Assembly: GCF_001890385.1 (NCBI RefSeq)
Contig: NZ_CP018221.1
Location: 2,281,501 to 2,345,500 of the forward strand
Reading direction: 5' to 3'
Length of the DNA: 64,000 bases
Source of the DNA: Tardibacter chloracetimidivorans
GTDB lineage: Bacteria > Pseudomonadota > Alphaproteobacteria > Sphingomonadales > Sphingomonadaceae
This document shows positions 36,446 to 44,621 of the stretch, one piece after another (positions within the stretch are counted from its first letter, which is position 1; every line of letters begins with the position of its first letter). The position numbers and the translations under genes were made by a program. The notes below the pieces were generated by a model that was given only the letters and a program-made list of their open reading frames with translations, had not been told where the DNA came from and made no database searches.

Positions 36446-37277
36446 CCTAATCTCCTAGATTTCAGAAGCGGCGAACGCTCCGGTCACTCCACCGTCGACA
36501 AGGATGTCGGTGCCGTTGATGAACGATGCATCATCGGACAAAAGGAACGCCAGCGCCGAGGCGACCTCGTGCATCGTCCCCTCGCGCCGGAGCGGCGTGG
36601 CTTTCAGTATCGACCATTTGATCGGATTTTTCTGATATTCCATAGCCCCCATCGGGGACGCGATCAGCCCCGGCGAAAGCGAGACTATCCTGGCGCCGCG
36701 CAATCCCCACTCGGTCGCGCGCGCCCGGCACAGCCTGTTGAGGCCATATTTCGACAACATATAGGCCATCACGGGGGTGGCCGGCTCGCCCAGCGCCGCC
36801 GCTGCATTATCGATCATGTCGGGATGGAGCGGCGCGTCGATCAGCTTCACCACATCGGCCGCGAACTGGCGCTGATGCGCCGCGATCGAGGACACGAAGA
36901 CCGCCGCCGTTCCCTCGGTCACGAGTGGGAGCAGCGCCCTCTCCACCAAAGCCGCGCCCACCAGATCGACCCGCATGATATCGGCAAAGCTGCCCATGCT
37001 CGGCGAAAGGCCGACGACATGGGCTAAGGCGCGCATCGGGCCATTCCGGGCAACGGCGTCCGCAAGCGCGATCGTATCTTCGGGGACCGTCACGTCGCAG
37101 CGGACCGTCGTCAGATCATAGCCATCTGCCCGCAGCGCCTCGGCAACCCGATCCAGATGAGCCTGATCGCGGTCCGCCAGCAGCAAGCGATATTGCTGGC
37201 CCAGGCGCCTGGCGACCACCCGCCCGATGCCGCCCGCGCCCACAACGACGGCGAGCGGCAGATCGGGTCTGGCCGAT

Positions 37278-37285
37278 GTTCCTAC
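37278..37285. repeat. Target site duplication, left copy (GTTCCTAC)
   Basis: An 8-bp direct repeat identical to 38436-38443, flanking the IS1595-family element exactly at the inverted-repeat ends. Confidence 0.9.
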
Positions 37286-38435
37286 CGTGCCTATCCGCTT
37301 AAGGCATACACCCACTAGATATGGTATGGTGGGTCCATTGGCCTGAGTAGAGTTCGGCAAAGGTCGGCGCCTCGATATCACTGGCGATCCCGAGGAGGGA
37401 TCGGAAGGCGTTGAACGGGTAGAAGCGGCGATTGAAGCGGAAAGTGAACTCGTTGAGGTAGGCTTGCAGATGCTTGGTGCTGACGCCGTGGTGGATGCCG
37501 TTGAGCCACGCTTTGAGGTTTGAGAACACCAGATGGACGATGGGCAGGAACTCTTCGGACACCTCCGGGTCGCCACACTGGGCGATGGCGTGATGGTCGT
37601 AACCGCCGCCCTGCAACCCGCTATAGCCGCTCCAATCATCGGTGATGACCAGCGTTCCCGGCTCGACCGCGCTCTGTACAAAGCCACCAAGGGCACCGGC
37701 ACTGCGGTCTGCACCGATGGCCAATCGAACCCTTCCGGCATAGCGTCCGTTCCGGCGGCGGTCCTGGCCAGTGCCAGGCTCCCGGTGACGAACTTCGACG
37801 GCGGCGACCACCAGCGTTTTGTGGTGGGTTCCCCGGCCTTCGCCGCGCGTTCGCCCGCCGATCCAGGTCTCATCGACCTCGACATGCTGACCGCTCTGCC
37901 CGCCGATCCGATCCTGATCGGGGCGCACCATCGCGGCGCGCAGTTTATGGAGCAGGCCAAAGGCCGTCTCGTACCGGGTCAGGCCAAGCTGGCGCTGCAA
38001 CTGGACGGCAGATATGCCGGTCGTCTGACTCGCAACCAGGTAAGCGGCCCAGAACCACACGCTGAGCGGGATGTGGCTTCGTTCCATGGCCGTGCCGACC
38101 ATCAGGCCGGTCTGACGGCGACACGAGCGGCACATCAGGATGACAGGCCGAGTGGTGAAACGAAACGGATCGCCGACGACGCCACAGCGTGGGCACGCAA
38201 ATCCATCAGGCCAGCGAGCTTTTTCAAGCCAGGACGCGCAAGCGCCATCATCCGGGAAAAGCCGCTGGAACTCGGGGAGGGATTTCGGGAACGGCAGCTT
38301 GTCGCGGTCAAGAACGTCCACAATCCCCACCCTTTACAACCGCTTTGGGTGGCACCAAGCCGCAGGAAAAGTCAGGCGCGCGCCACAAGGCAGCCACTAG
38401 ATGTAGTGGGTGTATGCGTCAAGCGGATAGGCACG
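37286..38435 (-). mobile_element. IS1595-family insertion sequence, complete (1150 bp)
   Basis: The element is bounded by inverted repeats starting CGTGCCTATCCGCTT that match at 30 of 32 positions (left 37286-37317, right 38404-38435). It is flanked by the direct repeat GTTCCTAC on both sides, the 8-bp target duplication expected for this family. It has one transposase gene on the minus strand. Both ends and the duplication are intact, so insertion is recent and the copy may be active. Confidence 0.92.
37299..38330 (-). CDS. IS1595-family transposase
   Basis: A 343-aa transposase. The N-terminal zinc ribbon (CPRCG ... CRSCRRQTG) lies at about residues 45-75, followed by the ISXO2-like DDE domain with VDETWIGG, ITDDWSGY and a FSNLKAWLNGIHHGV region. 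The start is a GTG near the right end, and the stop codon lies inside the left terminal repeat. The reading frame is intact. Confidence 0.9.
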   Translation of the reverse strand: MGIVDVLDRDKLPFPKSLPEFQRLFPDDGACASWLEKARWPDGFACPRCGVVGDPFRFTTRPVILMCRSCRRQTGLMVGTAMERSHIPLSVWFWAAYLVASQTTGISAVQLQRQLGLTRYETAFGLLHKLRAAMVRPDQDRIGGQSGQHVEVDETWIGGRTRGEGRGTHHKTLVVAAVEVRHREPGTGQDRRRNGRYAGRVRLAIGADRSAGALGGFVQSAVEPGTLVITDDWSGYSGLQGGGYDHHAIAQCGDPEVSEEFLPIVHLVFSNLKAWLNGIHHGVSTKHLQAYLNEFTFRFNRRFYPFNAFRSLLGIASDIEAPTFAELYSGQWTHHTISSGCMP

Positions 38436-38443
38436 GTTCCTAC
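38436..38443. repeat. Target site duplication, right copy (GTTCCTAC)
   Basis: The second copy of the 8-bp duplication. Collapsing it with 37278-37285 restores the SDR reading frame. Confidence 0.9.
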
Positions 38444-38608
38444 CTCCCAGTCGCGCCCTTGCTCTGCCGAGTTAGTCATTGCGCACTGCTCTCCCACGAT
38501 AATTAAAGTAAACCTCGGGCACGCCGCGCCTGAGGATTTTGCGCCGGGTCCGGCCTCGTGCGGTCAGCTTCCGGCCGATCGCAGGCCGCGACAAGGCGGG
38601 ACCATCCC

Positions 38609-40288
38609 TCAATAACCCTCGAAGCCGATGGGGATGATCACCGCATTGGGCCCCTTGCCCCTCGCCGCCCACGCCGTCTTCAGCGCGGCATCGACATCGT
38701 CTTCGGGCGAAAGCTCGGTACAGTCTATTCCGAAGCCGCGGATGACGCTGGCTACCGACGGCCCAAGCGATCGCAGGTCCATATTATAGTAGCTTGGCTT
38801 CGTGAGGTTGGTCTCGATTCCCCGCCGCGCGATATATTCGCGCTCGAAGAACCGGGTCGATCCGTAGCCGCCATTATCCAGAACGACGATCGTTATCGGC
38901 AGGTTCAAAGCGGCGATCGTCCAGAGACCGTGAACCCCGAAGCGCAGGGACCCATCACCCACCACGCAGGTAACGGGTTCGTTCGATGCGATCGCGACGC
39001 CCGCGGCGGCACCGGTTGCCCATCCGAGCGATCCGCCGGGCGCTCCGCAGTAGCGGCGACCGTCTTCGCAGTTCTGCGCGTCGATGATCATCGGGGTCGC
39101 CATGACCGACTCATCAACCACCCAGCCCTGGTTGAGAGCGTCCCGGACATAGGACGCGCCCTTGGCATAGTTGGCGAATGCCAATCCCGTGGCGTCCGTC
39201 GGCTGCGGTCGAGGTTCGCGGGCAGCGGCGACAAGCGACTTGATCCACTTGCCGCGCTTTTCCTGCAATTCGGCGCGAGGGGGTTCAGCGGCAAGCCCCT
39301 CCAGCAATGCTTCGGCAAACGCAGCGGGATCGCACACGGACGTCCAGTTCGCGAACTGCGTATGCTCGATACGCTTCGGGTCGGCATTCGCCTGCGCGAT
39401 GAATTTCGCGTTGCTGAACCACGGCTTTTCGCGCCTCTTGCCGTCCGCGAAAAGGTTGGCGCCGATAAGCACCACCACGTCCGCCTCGTTCTGGAACGCG
39501 ACACCACGCCCCATGACCGTTCCCACGGTGCGCGCCCGCCCCGGCCCGACACCCAGCCCGGCCTGGAACCCGCCGTCATAGCCCACGGGGATCTCGTACC
39601 GGTCCGACAACGCCTCGACCAGAGCTGCGCCGCCCGATTGACGAAGCTGCGAGCCGACGACGATCAGCGGCCGCTCCGCCGTTGCCAGCGCCGTGACGAT
39701 GGCGGATACGTCCGCTGTCCGGCTGGGCGCGCGATATGGAGGCGGCACGTCCTCGACGGGGCCTTCGCGCTCATACACATCTTCGCAGATCGAGAGGAAC
39801 GCCGGCCCCTTTGGCATCGATGTTGCGGCGCGATGCGCCCGCTCGAGCCAGGGGCGCACGACCATGTCTCGCCCAAGCTCGTGCGCGAGCCTCGTGAACG
39901 GCTTGACGATCTGGACGGTATCGCCCTCGCAGATCATGCCGTTGGACCCGGCAGAACGCTCGGTCGAATCCAGCTGCGATGCCATGACGAGGATCGGCGA
40001 TTCCGCCCACCACGCGTTATAGAGGTTGGCCAGCGCATTCGCCGTTCCGGGCGCCATATATATCGACGCACACGCCTTGCCCTTCACGCGGGCATAACCG
40101 TCCGCCGCCGCGATCGTGACCGACTCATGTATCGTCGGAACATATTGGACCGATGATTCCTGCATCTCATAGAGCGTGGCCACCATCGAGCTTCCCGGGA
40201 GGCCGAACATATGGCCATATCCATGGTCCTCGAGAAAGCGCACTATCTCCTTTGCGCCGGTCGCCCGTTTCTGCACCGACGGCTCCAT
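38609..40288 (-). CDS. Thiamine-diphosphate-dependent enzyme (benzoylformate decarboxylase / acetolactate synthase-like)
   Basis: A 559-aa ThDP enzyme with the three-domain layout. The N-terminal PYR domain has the catalytic Glu in TIHESVTIAAADGYAR; there is a central domain; the C-terminal PP domain has GDGSLRFG followed by LDNGGY near residues 440-470. The substrate would be a 2-oxo acid or 2-hydroxyacyl-CoA (decarboxylation or C-C lyase). The ATG at 40288 has GGAGAAG six bases upstream; the in-frame ATG at 40303 has none. It is first in a unit with the disrupted SDR, P450 and MFS genes. ThDP lyases such as oxalyl-CoA decarboxylase/HACL also look like this, so the exact reaction is open. 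Confidence 0.82.
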   Translation of the reverse strand: MEPSVQKRATGAKEIVRFLEDHGYGHMFGLPGSSMVATLYEMQESSVQYVPTIHESVTIAAADGYARVKGKACASIYMAPGTANALANLYNAWWAESPILVMASQLDSTERSAGSNGMICEGDTVQIVKPFTRLAHELGRDMVVRPWLERAHRAATSMPKGPAFLSICEDVYEREGPVEDVPPPYRAPSRTADVSAIVTALATAERPLIVVGSQLRQSGGAALVEALSDRYEIPVGYDGGFQAGLGVGPGRARTVGTVMGRGVAFQNEADVVVLIGANLFADGKRREKPWFSNAKFIAQANADPKRIEHTQFANWTSVCDPAAFAEALLEGLAAEPPRAELQEKRGKWIKSLVAAAREPRPQPTDATGLAFANYAKGASYVRDALNQGWVVDESVMATPMIIDAQNCEDGRRYCGAPGGSLGWATGAAAGVAIASNEPVTCVVGDGSLRFGVHGLWTIAALNLPITIVVLDNGGYGSTRFFEREYIARRGIETNLTKPSYYNMDLRSLGPSVASVIRGFGIDCTELSPEDDVDAALKTAWAARGKGPNAVIIPIGFEGY

Positions 40289-40303
40289 CGCATGCTTCTC
40301 CAT

Positions 40304-41004
40304 ATGTCTTTGTTATCCATTCAGAATTTGATAGCGTCGGGTGCAGGCATGCAGTTCGGTTTCACCTGCTCGGGGGCATGGGGCGCGATGGCCAGGGCGA
40401 TCCGAAGCTCGCCGCATCCCGCGTTGCCCCCGGGTGGCGCCTCAAGAGACGCGGGGCGAAATAAGGAATATCTGCATTCAAGCACGCTCCGCAGAGATAT
40501 GACTGACTTGCCGTCAGTTTCTTGAAGTTCAGCCTGAATGTCAAGCGAGCTTCACAAAAGCCGCTAGCGCGAACCGCGCCCGCAATCCCGCGCCGCGGCA
40601 GCGCGGCACAGGCAGCAGTCACCATCGGGATCGCCGCGCATCCGGCGATTGAATCGCCTTGACAAGCCCAGCGGCAAAGATGATGATTCATCACTTTTGT
40701 GAGATCGAGGCTTTTGAAAATTTGAAGCTACGGCATCTACAGGCCGCTGAAAGCGGAGCCGGCGCTGCTGATCGCCATGCATCGACGAGCGCACCGTCAT
40801 TCTTGCGCACCGCACCGACGCGAGCTGACGGCGTGTCCGGGCTTTTTTGGCCTGTGGCGATGACCAGCGTATGACCCCCCATGCCGGCTGGCCCGGCGGA
40901 AATTTACATGCGGCCGCGTGTGGAGCCTCGATCGAATCCCACAGGGGCCTCCGGCCTCTGATTACGAAGCATTACAAACAGCTACTGAATGGAGAAAAGC
41001 GACC
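40304..41004. other. Non-coding divergent interval
   Basis: About 700 bp between the ThDP enzyme and the FAD oxidoreductase. It holds the perfect palindrome at 40501-40519, a TTGACA on the minus strand near 40540 that could be a -35 for the ThDP operon, and a GGAGAAAAG ribosome site for the gene at 41005. Short open frames on both strands at 40660-40880 show no recognisable domain and were not called. Confidence 0.5.
40501..40519. promoter_or_regulatory. Candidate operator, best palindrome of the set
   Basis: GACTGA-N7-TCAGTT (plus strand). Inner arms ACTGAC/GTCAGT form a perfect inverted repeat with a 5-bp centre (40502-40518). It lies just downstream of a possible minus-strand -35/-10 pair, 213 bp before the ThDP gene, as expected for a repressor site. 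Confidence 0.55.
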
Positions 41005-42642
41005 ATGGGTGAGGGCAAGGAAAACCAGCTGCGGCACGATCTTCACGAAGGGCATGCGCAGCCCCGCTCGCATGATGTCGTTCTGGTCGGCGGCGCGCTG
41101 AGCAACATCGTGTGCGCGGTGATACTCGCCAAGCGCGGGTACAAGGTCGCGATCGTCGAGAAGCTGGACCGGCTTGGCGGCCGCGTCGGCTCCACCCAGC
41201 ATCGCGGCCACTGGATCGACTGGGGCCACCGGGATGCCGACAACGGATCGGGCGACGTCGGCCACACCCAGCTTTATCGCGGACAGGCGGAAGCCGCTGC
41301 CGGGCTCGACGTGCCGGTCATAAAGAATGCGCAGGGCGGCGTCGACGGGAAGGATGTGATGTACGTCCACCACCTTTCGGGCGACGGGTCCGTCACGGTG
41401 CTGCCCATGACGCAGATGACCGGCGGGCCGGCCGAGCAGATGGAAGGTCTTATGACCATGTTCAGGTCCGTCGCGCCGGAAGCGACCGACCCGCAGGGTG
41501 GCGCGATCGAATTCGGCCGTGCGCTGGGCCTCCTCACCTCCATGACCGAAGATGAAGCCTGGATACGGATCGAGGAAAGGCTCGGCGACTGGATCAGGCG
41601 CAACGTGCGTCATCCGGAAGCGCGCCGCGCGCTCATCACCTTCCTCGAATGCGCGACGTGCATGCCCGGCGAGGAAGCCTCGGTCGGCCGCTTCGCGCTT
41701 TCCTCCAAGTGGATCTATGGTTCGCCGGACTGGATCGATTGCCCAAAGGTCGGCGGCATGCAGGCGATGATCCAGCCCTGGATCGACGAGCTTCACCGGC
41801 TCGGCGTCGAGATCTGGACAGGCTGGAAGCCGATCGAGGTCCTCACCGATCGCGAGGAGGAGATCCATGCGTCCGCCGCCCTGTACGGCCGCGCGGCGGG
41901 CGTGCTGGCGATCAACGAGTCCAACCTGGTCCAGGAATTCCATGCGCCGATCGTGGTGTGCGACATCGATGGCTGGCGCCTGCCGGAGATCGTGGACGAA
42001 CGCCTCCTGCCCGCCGAATGGCTCGAGCGCGCGCGCCGCACCAAGGAACGCCAGAGCGAGATCCTCGGCTATGTCGGCAGCTTCACCCGGCTGCCGCGCA
42101 TCCGCTCCACCGGCGAGGTCGAAACCTTCAGCGGCTGGCAACGGCTTGTCTGGGGTGAGGGGATGAACAAGCATTACCATATGTCGTTCCACTGGTCGAC
42201 GCTCACAGACCCGCATTATGCGCCCGCAGGCCGTCACCAGTTCATGATCTGCGGCATGCGCAAGCCGCGCCGCAACTTCCCCGGGATAAAGGAGGCGGTG
42301 GAAGCATCGCTTCGCTACCTGCGGAACTATTATCTGGACTTCGACGAATGCATGGAATGGAGCCGGTATCTCTGGGTCCAGGCACCGCAGGACATCGGAT
42401 GGCATTTCGCGCCGGGCGTGCGGCACGGCGTGCGCATTCCATCGATCAGCGGCCTCTACAGCTCGGCGGCGTCGAATGAAGGTTTTGGCGGCTGGGTGGA
42501 CAGCGAGTTCGAAATCGCGCTGGCGGCGATCGAGGAGATCGAGACCGACTTCGTGCGGCCCGATGGAACGCGGGACATCGGCCCCTGGCGGTCGACCAAC
42601 ATGGAGCGCGCCCTGCGGGAGCCCGTGGGTGCGTCGGACTGA
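41005..42642 (+). CDS. FAD-dependent oxidoreductase, phytoene desaturase-like
   Basis: A 545-aa protein with an N-terminal dinucleotide-binding fold (VVLVGGALSNIVCAVILAKRG, then VEKLDRLGGRVGS), which has the spacing of phytoene-desaturase/CrtI-like and NAD(P)-binding flavoproteins. The C-terminal half ends in GLYSSAASNEGFGGWVDSEFEIALAA, the usual second FAD contact. It may desaturate or oxidise a ring substrate. The ATG at 41005 has GGAGAAAAG upstream. It starts a plus-strand run with the hydroxyisobutyrate-dehydrogenase-like and tandem CMD genes. Confidence 0.75.
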   Translation: MGEGKENQLRHDLHEGHAQPRSHDVVLVGGALSNIVCAVILAKRGYKVAIVEKLDRLGGRVGSTQHRGHWIDWGHRDADNGSGDVGHTQLYRGQAEAAAGLDVPVIKNAQGGVDGKDVMYVHHLSGDGSVTVLPMTQMTGGPAEQMEGLMTMFRSVAPEATDPQGGAIEFGRALGLLTSMTEDEAWIRIEERLGDWIRRNVRHPEARRALITFLECATCMPGEEASVGRFALSSKWIYGSPDWIDCPKVGGMQAMIQPWIDELHRLGVEIWTGWKPIEVLTDREEEIHASAALYGRAAGVLAINESNLVQEFHAPIVVCDIDGWRLPEIVDERLLPAEWLERARRTKERQSEILGYVGSFTRLPRIRSTGEVETFSGWQRLVWGEGMNKHYHMSFHWSTLTDPHYAPAGRHQFMICGMRKPRRNFPGIKEAVEASLRYLRNYYLDFDECMEWSRYLWVQAPQDIGWHFAPGVRHGVRIPSISGLYSSAASNEGFGGWVDSEFEIALAAIEEIETDFVRPDGTRDIGPWRSTNMERALREPVGASD

Positions 42643-42771
42643 CCATCCGTTGCCGCACAAACACTGACGCGCGTGGTCCGGATGGACGTGTTCAGTGGGT
42701 CGATTGATCGATAGCCGCGCGCGCCGGGCCGCGTGCGCGGCTATCAGGAACCGCTCAGCCGTGGAGGGAAG

Positions 42772-43626
42772 ATGAAGGTCGGATTCATTGGGATCGGGTC
42801 GCAAGGTGGCGGCATGGCCGAGATGATCGCCAGGGCCGGGCACGAATTGACGTTGTGGGCGCGCCGCCCCGACGTGCTTCCGCCCTATGTGGCGCTGGGC
42901 GCGCGCACCGCCGAAACTCCGGCCGGAGTCGCGGCCGGCGCCGACGTGGTCGGCATCTGCGTGGTGTCGGACAAGGACGTCATGGAAATCGTCCTCGAAA
43001 AGGGCGTTCTGGATGCGATGCCGGCTGGCTCGATCCTCGCGATCCACTCGACCGTCGCGATCGACACGTGCCTGAAGATCGCTGAGCTTGCCGCGCCGAA
43101 GGGGGTCAAGGTCGTGGACGCACCCGTGTCAGGATCGGGAGAAGCCGCGCTTCAGCGGAGCCTGGTGGTCATGGTCGGTGGAGAGGCGGACGCCATCGAA
43201 AAGGCGGGCAAGGTCTTTGAAAGCTATTCGGACCGCGTCATCCCCCTTGGCGAACTGGGCAGCGGCCTGCGCGCGAAGATCGTGAACAACTTCCTCTTCA
43301 CCGGAAACGCCGAGCTCGCGCGGACTGCGCTCGCCATGGGTGTTCAGATGGGAATAAACCGCGAGGCGTTGCACGAATGTCTTCTGGCGGCATCGGGTCG
43401 CAGTTTCGCGCTGACCAACATTGAAAGAATGCTTCGTCCCGAACAGGTGGACCATATGACGAAGCTCTTCTCAAAGGATATCTCGCTCGCGATCGAAGCG
43501 GCGCGCAGCGCAGGGGCAACGACGGGAACCATAGAAGACGCGGCGAAGGGCCTGCTGAAGGCATTTGATGATGTTCGTGCGTCAAGAAACGGAAAAAATG
43601 AGCTTGCCGGTTATCGGAATGGCTGA
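42772..43626 (+). CDS. 3-hydroxyisobutyrate dehydrogenase-like NAD(P)-dependent oxidoreductase
   Basis: A 284-aa beta-hydroxyacid dehydrogenase: VGFIGIGSQGGGMAEMI at residues 2-18, VDAPVSGSGEAALQ as the substrate-binding motif near residue 115, and the catalytic Lys in GLRAKIVNNFLF near residue 167. The family oxidises 3-hydroxy acids to semialdehydes or reduces them. GGAGGGAAG precedes the ATG. It is 129 bp after the FAD enzyme and 28 bp before the CMD gene. Confidence 0.87.
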   Translation: MKVGFIGIGSQGGGMAEMIARAGHELTLWARRPDVLPPYVALGARTAETPAGVAAGADVVGICVVSDKDVMEIVLEKGVLDAMPAGSILAIHSTVAIDTCLKIAELAAPKGVKVVDAPVSGSGEAALQRSLVVMVGGEADAIEKAGKVFESYSDRVIPLGELGSGLRAKIVNNFLFTGNAELARTALAMGVQMGINREALHECLLAASGRSFALTNIERMLRPEQVDHMTKLFSKDISLAIEAARSAGATTGTIEDAAKGLLKAFDDVRASRNGKNELAGYRNG

Positions 43627-43654
43627 AATATGGTCGTAAATTGCGGAGTTCCCG

Positions 43655-44488
43655 ATGGACGATAACAGTGAAGAAGTACTGAGTCCGGAACCGTTTCCGG
43701 ACCACGATACACGCCGCAAGTTCGGGCAGGACTGGTTCCTCAAGATCAACACCTATGACGGGCCGGGCTCCGAATATGCCTATTACGATACCGGTATCGT
43801 TGGTTTTGTCTTCGGAGAGATGTGGCCTCGTCCCCATCTCACGATACGTGAACGGCGGTGGATAACCTTGGTGGGCTGCGGTCAGTCCGACACACCGCGT
43901 CCGATCCAATCCCATGTATATGCGGCGATAAACAGCGGTGATTGCACCGTCGAAGAGGTCGATGAGTTCAACCTATTCTATGCGACGCTCACCGGCTGGC
44001 CCAAAGGCAACGCCATCAACGAAGCCCTTATTCTCGCGCAGCAGCGGATCGAGAAGGAAAAAGGGATCAAATACACATTCCCGAAGATCGTGCCATGGCA
44101 TGAGCCGGCCGCAGCGGAGATTCGGCGCGCGCGCGGGAAGAGGGCTTATGAGGAGATCATGCTCCGCCCGGCCCCTGTCGGGAATACCGCGTTTCGCGGC
44201 CCGGGCTATCTCGATTTCATGTATGGAGAGAATTGGACCCGACCTGTTCTTTCCCGGCGGGAAAGAAGAATAATCACGATTTGCTGCGCCATCGCGATGA
44301 GCTGCGACAAGGAAGCGGAGTCCCATGTCTTCGCAGCTTTCAAGTCCGGTGATATAACCAAGCTGGAGATGGACGAGCTTGTTCTTCATTACGCTGTTCT
44401 AGCGGGATGGCTGCAAGGTAGCCGTCTCGATGACATCGTTCAGAGGGTCCACGCAGAAGTTACGCGGGCGCAGTCCGAAGGCGATTAA
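43655..44488 (+). CDS. Tandem carboxymuconolactone decarboxylase-like (AhpD-fold) protein
   Basis: A 277-aa protein with two AhpD/CMD-like halves. The first has WPRPHLTIRERRWITLVGCGQSD... QSHVYAAINSGDCT near residues 50-100; the second repeats the pattern as WTRPVLSRRERRIITICCAIAMS... ESHVFAAFKSGDIT near residues 195-245. Neither half has the redox CxxC of AhpD, so lactone decarboxylation/isomerisation chemistry or a binding role is more likely than peroxidase support. It ends the plus-strand operon and converges on the AraC gene; a CCGCCG...CGGCGG hairpin at 44569-44585 lies between them. Confidence 0.8.
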   Translation: MDDNSEEVLSPEPFPDHDTRRKFGQDWFLKINTYDGPGSEYAYYDTGIVGFVFGEMWPRPHLTIRERRWITLVGCGQSDTPRPIQSHVYAAINSGDCTVEEVDEFNLFYATLTGWPKGNAINEALILAQQRIEKEKGIKYTFPKIVPWHEPAAAEIRRARGKRAYEEIMLRPAPVGNTAFRGPGYLDFMYGENWTRPVLSRRERRIITICCAIAMSCDKEAESHVFAAFKSGDITKLEMDELVLHYAVLAGWLQGSRLDDIVQRVHAEVTRAQSEGD

Positions 44489-44621
44489 CGAAAGAAATCG
44501 CCCGCTGCCGTTGCGGCGCCGCGTACGACGTCAGCCGCGGGCCTCATCCAAATGTTGATCGATAGTCACCGCCGTTTATCGGCGGCGGCCGATACGACGG
44601 ACTTTTAGCGAGAAGCTATTG

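Larger units (their letters stand above)
36455..38479 (-). pseudogene. SDR gene interrupted by IS1595-family element
   Basis: The 3' part (36455-37285) encodes an SDR-like Rossmann protein (VVVGAGGIGRVVARRLG; AYMLSKYGLNR; TDILVDGGVTGAF). The 5' end lies beyond the insertion: ATG at 38479 with GGGAGAGC upstream, coding MTNSAEQGRDWE. Removing 37286-38435 and one copy of the 8-bp duplication restores an uninterrupted frame (...DWEVGTSARPDLPLAVVV...), giving an SDR of about 290 aa. The gene lies between the ThDP enzyme and the P450, and the insertion may also be polar on P450 and MFS expression. Confidence 0.88.

Noticed and set aside
36455-37960. A 501-aa fused open frame on the minus strand
   Set aside because: It is an artefact: its first ~220 residues are the antisense/other-frame reading of the IS1595 element, joined to the SDR fragment.
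40659-40882. Overlapping short open frames on both strands in the 40.3-41.0 kb gap
   Set aside because: No ribosome site, no recognisable domain and no supportive neighbours; could be an old remnant, but I cannot support it.
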